Part shown: piece by piece, positions 1-4,486 of the stretch | Numbering within the stretch: position 1 is the first letter of the stretch | Layout: each line of letters opens with the position of its first letter | Assembly: GCA_004296815.1 (NCBI GenBank) | Contig: SCVT01000452.1 | Coordinates: forward strand, 1-6,818 | Reading direction: 5' to 3' | Length of the DNA: 6,818 bases | From: Reyranella sp. | GTDB taxonomy: Bacteria > Pseudomonadota > Alphaproteobacteria > Reyranellales > Reyranellaceae | Position numbers and translations under genes: made by a program | Notes under the pieces: generated by a model | The model's input: the letters and a program-made list of their open reading frames with translations, nothing else | Told to the model about the DNA's origin: nothing | The model's database searches: none

Positions 1-1089
1 GCCGTCGCCGCCTACATCGCGCAGACCGAGGGCCGGCTGATGCGCGCCCTGAAGTCGATCCTGGGCTCGCCGCTGATCGACGAGGAGACCAGCCTGGGTG
101 GCCGCAAGGTGCCGCTGCGGGAGGTCGTCGAGATCTTCGTGCGGCATCTCAAGGCCAAGGCCGAAACCTTCGCCGGCCGCGAGATCACAGCCGTCGTCCA
201 CGGCCGGCCGGTGCGCTTCGTCGATGACGACGACCGGGCCGATGCGCGCGCACAGGAAGTGCTCGAAGGCATCGCCCGCCGCGCGGGCTTCCGCGATGTC
301 GCCTTCGTCTACGAGCCGATCGCCGCCGCCCATCACTACGAGCAGACGGTCGAAGCCGAGGAGCTGGCGCTGATCGCCGACATCGGCGGCGGCACCAGCG
401 ATTTCTCGGTCATCCGTGTCGGTCCGCAGCACCGGGGACGCGCCGACCGCAGCAGCGACGTGCTCGCCAACGCCGGCGTGCGGCTGGGCGGCACGGATTT
501 CGACAAGGCGCTCAATCTCGCGGCAGTGATGCCGCTCCTGGGCCTCGGCACCGAGCTCCTCGAGAAGAGCCTGCCGATGCCGAACGCGCTCTATCACGAG
601 CTCGCCACCTGGGCGACGATCAACTTCGCCTACACCTACAGGAACGAGCGCGAGGTCGCCGAGCTGGCCGCGCTCTCCGCCGAGCCCGACAAGGTCGAGC
701 GTCTGCTGAGCGTAGTGCACCGGCGGCTCGGCCATCACCTGGCCTTCGCCGTCGAGGATGCCAAGATCGCCTTGAGCGCCGAGGAGCGTGCTACCGTGCC
801 GCTCGCCTTCCTCGAAGCCGGTCTCTCCGTCACCGCGACGCGCGCCCAGTTCGACCGCGCCATCAAGGTCAGCACCGAGCGACTGCAGAAGGCGGCCCGC
901 AATTGCATCGCCGCGGCGGGTGTCGCGCCCGCCGCCATCGACACGATCTTCCTGACCGGCGGATCGAGCCGCGTGCCGTCCGTACGCGCCGCGATCGCGC
1001 GCGCCGCGCCATCAGCGCGGCTGGCCGGCGGCTCGGATCTCCTGTCCGTCGCGCTCGGCCTCACCCAGATGGCGAGGACGATGGCCTAG
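1..1089 (+). CDS. YegD-like Hsp70-family ATPase (5' truncated by window edge)
   Basis: This is the C-terminal 362 residues of an actin/Hsp70-fold protein. The frame is open from base 1, so the ATG at 40 is internal, not the start. Numbering from base 1, visible Hsp70 motifs are YEPIAAAHHY (104-113), the phosphate-2 loop DIGGGTSDF (127-135), GVRLGGTDFD (159-168) and the adenosine loop FLTGGSSRVPS (317-327). The protein ends about 35 residues after the adenosine loop, with no room for the substrate-binding domain and lid of DnaK. That is the layout of the E. coli YegD group, which is about 450 residues long, so roughly 90 N-terminal residues including the phosphate-1 loop lie outside the window. 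Members are presumed cytoplasmic ATP-binding chaperone-like proteins with poorly known clients. The gene ends in TAG, 7 bp from the convergent SDR stop. Family assignment is firm; the exact function is unknown. Confidence 0.93.
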   Translation, partial: AVAAYIAQTEGRLMRALKSILGSPLIDEETSLGGRKVPLREVVEIFVRHLKAKAETFAGREITAVVHGRPVRFVDDDDRADARAQEVLEGIARRAGFRDVAFVYEPIAAAHHYEQTVEAEELALIADIGGGTSDFSVIRVGPQHRGRADRSSDVLANAGVRLGGTDFDKALNLAAVMPLLGLGTELLEKSLPMPNALYHELATWATINFAYTYRNEREVAELAALSAEPDKVERLLSVVHRRLGHHLAFAVEDAKIALSAEERATVPLAFLEAGLSVTATRAQFDRAIKVSTERLQKAARNCIAAAGVAPAAIDTIFLTGGSSRVPSVRAAIARAAPSARLAGGSDLLSVALGLTQMARTMA

Positions 1090-1102
1090 AGGGGGCCTAG
1101 AG
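1083..1102. repeat. 9-bp direct repeat covering two convergent stop codons
   Basis: GGCCTAGAG occurs at 1083-1091 and again at 1094-1102. The first copy contains the TAG stop of the Hsp70-like gene. The second contains the complement of the TAG stop of the SDR gene. The gap between the two genes is only 1090-1096. I see no long stem followed by a T-run here, so there is no supportable intrinsic terminator between these convergent genes. Confidence 0.6.
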
Positions 1103-1864
1103 CGAGTTCACCGTGTGGCCGCCGTCGACGGTGAGCACGCTGCCGGTCATGAACGAGCCCGCCTCCGAGGCGAGCAGCAGCAGCGCGCCGTCGAGATGCT
1201 CGGGCTGGCCGATGCGGCGCTGCGGGATGCGCTCGATCAACCGCTGCCCGCCCGGCGTCTTCCAGAAGTCGCCGTTCATTTCGGTCTCGATGTAACCCGG
1301 GCAGATCGCGTTGACCCGGATCTGGTAGCGCGCCCACTCCATGGCGAGCGCGCGCGTGAGATGGATGAGGCCCGCCTTCGAGGCGTTGTAGGGCGCCACC
1401 TGCCCGATCGTGCGCAGGCCCAGGATCGAGGCGATGTTCACGATGGCACCCGGCCGCTTCGCCGCGACCCAGCGTTTCGCCGCCGTCTGCGCCATCAGCC
1501 AGGCGCCACGCAGGTTGGTGTCGACGACCGAGTCCCAGTCGTCCTCCGGCATCTCGAGCGCGGGCTTCACGATCGAGATGCCCGCGTTGTTCACCAGGAT
1601 GTCGATCGGCCCCAGCGCCTTCTCTCCGGCATCGAACGCCGCTGCAATCGACTCACCCGACTGGACGTCGAGATCGACCGCATGCGCCTTGCCGCCGCCC
1701 TTCGAGAGTTCCGCCTGAAGAGACGCCAGCCTATCGGCACGCCGCGCAGCGACCATCACCGAGGCCCCCGCCTCGGCGAGCGTCTTCGCGAAATGAACGC
1801 CGAGCCCCGACGAGGCGCCGGTGACGAGGGCGACCTTGCCGCTAAGGTCGAATCGCTTGGACAT
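1097..1864 (-). CDS. Classical SDR-family NAD(P)-dependent oxidoreductase
   Basis: This complete 255-residue protein is a typical classical short-chain dehydrogenase, a single Rossmann-fold domain expected in the cytoplasm. It carries the cofactor glycine motif TGASSGLG (15-22), the adenine-site Asp in VDLDV (63-67), NNAG (92-95) and Asn117. The catalytic Ser146 and Y159-x3-K163 (YNASK) follow, with the PG motif at 189-190. The pair R41-R42 after strand 2 suggests NADPH preference, which is inference. The C-terminal VDGGH is usual for FabG-like members. The substrate cannot be read from sequence; such enzymes reduce or oxidise carbonyl/alcohol groups. The ATG at 1864 is supported by GGAG eight bases upstream on the minus strand and by the usual FDLSGKVALVTG beginning. 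It is divergent from the MFS gene across 59 bp and convergent with the Hsp70-like gene. It could share a role with the MFS/DsbA pair, but only proximity suggests this. Confidence 0.95.
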   Translation of the reverse strand: MSKRFDLSGKVALVTGASSGLGVHFAKTLAEAGASVMVAARRADRLASLQAELSKGGGKAHAVDLDVQSGESIAAAFDAGEKALGPIDILVNNAGISIVKPALEMPEDDWDSVVDTNLRGAWLMAQTAAKRWVAAKRPGAIVNIASILGLRTIGQVAPYNASKAGLIHLTRALAMEWARYQIRVNAICPGYIETEMNGDFWKTPGGQRLIERIPQRRIGQPEHLDGALLLLASEAGSFMTGSVLTVDGGHTVNSL

Positions 1865-1923
1865 GGCGGTCGCTCCACTGTTTCATGCCGGCCTTATAGG
1901 CGAGCGACCGGTTCGGAGGAAAC
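1865..1923. promoter_or_regulatory. Divergent intergenic region between SDR and MFS genes
   Basis: This 59-bp spacer must hold the start signals for both divergent genes unless promoters lie inside the coding regions. The only AT-rich patch is CCTTATAGG at 1892-1900. It reads TATAAG on the minus strand (1898 to 1893) and could be a -10 element for the SDR gene. I could not find a good -35 match at 16-18 bp from it, and no clear promoter for the plus strand. Nothing here resembles the palindrome found before the TetR gene. Promoter placement is therefore weak. Confidence 0.35.
1915..1920 (+). promoter_or_regulatory. Strong Shine-Dalgarno for the MFS gene
   Basis: GGAGGA lies three bases before the ATG at 1924. 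It is the best ribosome-binding match in the window and fixes the start of the MFS transporter. Confidence 0.8.
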
Positions 1924-3117
1924 ATGCAGCGCACCCCCTGGGGGCTGATCGGACTGCTCGTCGCCGCAGGCATCGTCGCCGCCTTCCACGTCGGCAAGGC
2001 GCCGCCCGCCCTGCCTTCGATCCGCGAGGATCTCGGCGCCAGCCTGCGCCAGGCCGGCTGGCTGCTCTCGACCATCAACCTGATGACGGCGCTGGGCGGC
2101 ATGGCGATCGCGCTGACGGCCGATCGCTTCGGCCATCGTCGCCTCGTCATTCTCGGCACCGCGCTAAGCCTGGTGGCCAGCCTCGCCGGCGCCTTCGCGA
2201 GCGACGTCGACCAGCTCCTGATCACGCGTGTCTTCGAGGGGCTGGGCTTCATCGCCGTCACCGTGGCGATCCCCACCCTGCTGCTGCGCATCGCCAGCCT
2301 GTCCGACCAGCGGCTCGCGATGGCTTTCTGGACCACCTACATGCCGGCCGGCGCCGGCACGATGATGCTGATCTCTGCCGTGGTGCTGCCAGGAGAGTCC
2401 TGGCGCATTGCGTGGCTGGTGGCGGCCGGTGCGTCGGCGCTGATGCTGCTGGCCTTGCTCGCGAAGGCACTGCCCAGCCGCGAACTCGACCCGCAGCCCG
2501 TGAAGCGTCATCCCGTGCTCGCCGAGATGGCCGAGGTGGCGAGCAGCGGCGGGCCGCTGGCGATCGCCGTCTGCTTCGGCGCCTATGCCTGCTGCTGGTT
2601 CGCCGTTGTGGGCTTCCTGCCCACCCTGCAGGTCGAGCGACTGGGCTTCGCGACCTCGACGGCAGCGATCGTCACGGCGCTGGTCACCATCGTGAACGTG
2701 AGCGGCAACCTGTCGGCCGGATGGCTGCTCCATCACGGCGTGCCACGCGTCGCCATGATCGTGGGGGCCGCCGTCTCCATGGCGTTCTGCGCGGCCGGCA
2801 TCTTCGTCGACGGCGTGCCCGACCTGCTGCGGCTGGTGCTGGCCGGCGTCTACTCCGCCGTGATCGGCGTCGTGCCCGGTGCGCTCTTCACCGCCATCCC
2901 CACGCACGCGCCGCGGCCCGAGCTGGCCGGCGCATCGACCGGGCTACTGATGCAGGGATCGAACATCGGCGGCCTGCTGGGACCGCCGATCACCGGCGCG
3001 CTGGTCGCCGCCGGCGGCTGGTCGAGCGCGGCCTGGCTGACCTCGATCGCGCTGGGGATCGTGGCCGCGGCCGGTCTCTTCCTGCACTGGCGCGAAAGGC
3101 GTAGGCTCGCGGCATGA
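1924..3117 (+). CDS. MFS transporter, 12 predicted membrane helices
   Basis: This 397-residue protein of the inner membrane is hydrophobic throughout. About twelve helices can be placed by eye, near 6-22, 43-65, 73-93, 97-122, 134-155, 160-182, 210-232, 245-268, 274-294, 299-323, 336-362 and 366-388. The loop between helices 2 and 3 carries a major-facilitator motif A of the form ADRFGHRR (66-73). The charged stretch 183-205 fits the central cytoplasmic loop joining the two six-helix halves. Length and layout fit proton-coupled MFS carriers. Substrate and direction (import or efflux) cannot be told from sequence. The start at 1924 has GGAGGA just upstream. The TGA stop overlaps the next gene's ATG (ATGA), implying co-transcription with the DsbA-like gene. 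The SDR gene is divergent on the left. An efflux role would fit the nearby TetR gene, but this is inference. Confidence 0.93.
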   Translation: MQRTPWGLIGLLVAAGIVAAFHVGKAPPALPSIREDLGASLRQAGWLLSTINLMTALGGMAIALTADRFGHRRLVILGTALSLVASLAGAFASDVDQLLITRVFEGLGFIAVTVAIPTLLLRIASLSDQRLAMAFWTTYMPAGAGTMMLISAVVLPGESWRIAWLVAAGASALMLLALLAKALPSRELDPQPVKRHPVLAEMAEVASSGGPLAIAVCFGAYACCWFAVVGFLPTLQVERLGFATSTAAIVTALVTIVNVSGNLSAGWLLHHGVPRVAMIVGAAVSMAFCAAGIFVDGVPDLLRLVLAGVYSAVIGVVPGALFTAIPTHAPRPELAGASTGLLMQGSNIGGLLGPPITGALVAAGGWSSAAWLTSIALGIVAAAGLFLHWRERRRLAA

Positions 3118-3773
3118 TCTATGTCGACATCGTCTCCGATACGATCTGTCCCTGGTGCTATATCGGCAAGCGGCGCTTCGAGCGCGCGCTGGTGCAGAGT
3201 GGCCGCACCGACATCGCCGTGGCGTGGCGCCCCTTCCAGCTCAACCCCGACATGCCGGCCGAAGGCATGACGCGCGACGACTATGTCCGCGCCAAGTTCG
3301 GCGGCGGCGACCGGCCGCGCCAGATCTACCAGGCGATCGCCGAGAGCGGCCGCGAGGCCGGCATCGAGTTCCAGTTCTCCAGGATCAAGCGGACGCCCAA
3401 CACCGTGCTGTCGCACCGTCTCGTGCACTGGAGCGCCAAGGTCGAGCGCCAGGACGAGGTCGTGGCCGAGATGTTCCGGGCCTATTTCGAGGAGGGGCTC
3501 GACATCGGCGACCTCGACACGCTGGTCGAATGCGCGGTGCGCGCCGGCGTCGAGGAGGAGCGCGTCCGCCGCTACCTGCTGAGCGACGAGGGCCGGCAGG
3601 AAGTCGTGGCCTCCGACGTCTATGCCCGCCGCCTCGGCATCAACGGCGTGCCCTGCTTCATCGTCAACCGGAAGTACGCCGTCTCGGGTGCCCAGCCGCC
3701 CTCGGCCTTCGTCGAAGTCTTCAACCTGGCGGAGCGCGACGCCGCCACCAGCGCGGCACAATCCACCGCCTGA
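3114..3773 (+). CDS. DsbA/FrnE-family thioredoxin-fold oxidoreductase
   Basis: This 219-residue protein has the DsbA-like layout of a thioredoxin fold with an inserted helical domain. The redox motif CPWC sits at 12-15 after the first strand (IYVDIVSDT). The NGVP segment at 177-180 supplies the expected cis-proline next to the active site, and SGAQPP (191-196) is the usual ending of FrnE-type members. There is no signal peptide, so unlike periplasmic DsbA this protein should be cytoplasmic. FrnE relatives are disulfide oxidoreductases or isomerases; the same superfamily includes 2-hydroxychromene-2-carboxylate isomerase and glutathione-transferase kappa. The intact CPWC favours thiol-disulfide chemistry over the isomerase type, whose active site is usually a single Ser or Cys. 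It starts inside the MFS stop codon (ATGA) behind only a weak TAGG at 3102-3105, so translation is probably coupled to the transporter. Family firm, substrate unknown. Confidence 0.92.
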   Translation: MIYVDIVSDTICPWCYIGKRRFERALVQSGRTDIAVAWRPFQLNPDMPAEGMTRDDYVRAKFGGGDRPRQIYQAIAESGREAGIEFQFSRIKRTPNTVLSHRLVHWSAKVERQDEVVAEMFRAYFEEGLDIGDLDTLVECAVRAGVEEERVRRYLLSDEGRQEVVASDVYARRLGINGVPCFIVNRKYAVSGAQPPSAFVEVFNLAERDAATSAAQSTA

Positions 3774-3774
3774 A

Positions 3775-3823
3775 CTCATGGTATGTCGTTGATCATATGA
3801 TATGATGATCGACATATAATGAG
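3775..3823. repeat. 49-bp interrupted palindrome, likely TetR operator
   Basis: The stretch is an inverted repeat centred on G3799, with 20 of 24 base pairs matching. Mismatches fall at 3780/3818, 3781/3817, 3789/3809 and 3791/3807. It has a perfect 15-bp core ATCATATGATATGAT (3792-3806), arms TATGTCG (3782-3788) and CGACATA (3810-3816), and outer ends CTCAT and ATGAG. G+C is 17 of 49 in an otherwise very GC-rich window. It fills the gap between the DsbA-like stop and the TetR start and overlaps the possible -10 element. TetR-family dimers commonly bind semi-palindromes of about 15-30 bp near their own promoter, so autoregulation is the leading reading; the length could hold two dimers. As RNA it could also form a hairpin after the DsbA-like gene, but there is no T-run as in an intrinsic terminator. 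Confidence 0.7.
3789..3820 (+). promoter_or_regulatory. Possible promoter for the TetR gene
   Basis: TATAAT at 3815-3820 is a perfect sigma-70 -10 hexamer inside the palindrome. TTGATC at 3789-3794 matches four of six -35 bases, but the spacer is 20 bp, longer than usual. Initiation about 7 bases after the hexamer would fall near 3827 and leave a 5' leader of only a few bases. TATGAT at 3801-3806 is an alternative -10 that would keep the Shine-Dalgarno in the transcript, but it lacks a visible -35. Either way, repressor bound to the palindrome would block polymerase. Confidence 0.45.
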
Positions 3824-3824
3824 G
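3821..3824 (+). promoter_or_regulatory. Shine-Dalgarno of the TetR gene
   Basis: GAGG lies five bases before the ATG at 3830 and supports that start. It sits directly after TATAAT, so it would be lost from a transcript that starts about 7 bases past that hexamer. Confidence 0.6.
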
Positions 3825-3829
3825 CTCCG

Positions 3830-4486
3830 ATGCCCATCAGCGCCACACGCAAAGCCGCCATCCGGGCCGAGATCGTAGGGCACGCCGCCCGCCTCTTCCG
3901 GCTGCGCGGCCATGCCGGCACCAACATCGACGACATCATGCTGGCCGCCGGCCTGACCCGCGGCGCCTTCTATGCCCACTTCACGTCCAAGGACGACCTG
4001 TTCGCCGAGATCGTGCGCATGGGCCACGGGCTCTTGCCGAAGCTGCGTGCCGGCCCGCCGGCGGCGGCCCTCGATGCCTATCTCGACCGTGAGGACCTCG
4101 CCGCCAACGCGCTGGCCTGCTCTCTGGCGTCGCTGGCCGGCGACATCGCACGGGCGCCGCTCCCTGCCCGCCTCGCCTATGCGAATGTGCTGCATGGCGC
4201 GATCGCCGAATTGGCCAAGGACCGGCAGCGTCGCGGCCTCGATGCCGATGCGACCGTCGCGGCGATCCTGGCGGTCGGCGCCGTGGTCCTGGCTCGCGCC
4301 TCGGGCGACACGCGGCTCAGCGACTGGCTGCTGCGCTGCGCCCGGCGGGCTGTAAAACCGTTGATGAAGAAGCCGAAACCTAAGCGGCGAGCTTCGCGAG
4401 CGAAGAAACGATCGACGTCACGCCGGAAAGCCGCGCCCGCTCGTCCTTCCAGACGCGCTGCACGATCACGCGGTGGTCGGGCCTGA
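3830..4486 (+). CDS. TetR/AcrR-family transcriptional regulator with basic C-terminal tail
   Basis: This 218-residue protein begins with a clear TetR DNA-binding domain, about residues 8-62. The helix-turn-helix region runs TNIDDIMLAAGLTRG (31-45), followed by the hallmark AFYAHFTSKDDLFAEIV (46-62). Residues 63-172 are the helical ligand-binding and dimer domain. The segment near ACSLASLAGDIAR (96-108) resembles TetR proteins with a conserved Cys at this place (C97), but the ligand is unknown. The usual fold ends near residue 175. After that comes a tail with 21 Arg/Lys in residues 173-218 and no Asp or Glu. From residue 184 on, the tail is encoded opposite the 3' end of mfd. The gene lies 56 bp after the DsbA-like gene, with a palindrome between them that is its probable operator. 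It may also control the MFS/DsbA pair or the SDR gene, but no matching site is seen before those. Confidence 0.93.
   Translation: MPISATRKAAIRAEIVGHAARLFRLRGHAGTNIDDIMLAAGLTRGAFYAHFTSKDDLFAEIVRMGHGLLPKLRAGPPAAALDAYLDREDLAANALACSLASLAGDIARAPLPARLAYANVLHGAIAELAKDRQRRGLDADATVAAILAVGAVVLARASGDTRLSDWLLRCARRAVKPLMKKPKPKRRASRAKKRSTSRRKAAPARPSRRAARSRGGRA
4380..4486. other. 107-bp antisense overlap of TetR and mfd 3' ends
   Basis: The TetR frame runs past the mfd stop (TAG on the minus strand, complement of 4380-4382) and continues to TGA at 4484-4486. Within the overlap, second codon positions of TetR face third positions of mfd. Because mfd third positions are mostly G or C, the opposite frame is pushed toward Arg, Ala, Pro, Ser and Gly, which is what residues 184-218 contain. 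No terminator is visible between the two convergent genes, so their transcripts probably overlap. Confidence 0.8.

Noticed and set aside
1115..1948. Long plus-strand open frame (277 codons) antisense to the SDR gene
   Set aside because: It mirrors the SDR gene in another frame and its translation is Arg-rich low-complexity, as expected from GC-rich codon bias. The SDR has all family motifs and a Shine-Dalgarno.
1821..3104. Plus-strand open frame of 427 codons overlapping the MFS gene
   Set aside because: It is longer than the transporter but Arg/His-rich with no recognisable motif. The MFS frame shows membrane helices, motif A and a strong ribosome-binding site.
2850..3815. Minus-strand open frame of 321 codons opposite the DsbA-like gene
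   Set aside because: It is a shadow of the MFS end and the DsbA-like gene, has no recognised motif, and would start inside the AT-rich palindrome by chance.
3775..3823. Intrinsic terminator after the MFS/DsbA-like operon
   Set aside because: The palindrome could fold, but its stem is AT-rich and no T-run follows, so a rho-independent terminator is not supported.
4346..4383. Frameshift explaining the TetR tail (a TAA lies in another frame at 4381-4383)
   Set aside because: A shift would end the protein right at the mfd boundary, but the annotated frame gives a plausible helix ending (LLRCARRAVKPLMKK) before the tail, so there is no positive sign of an error.
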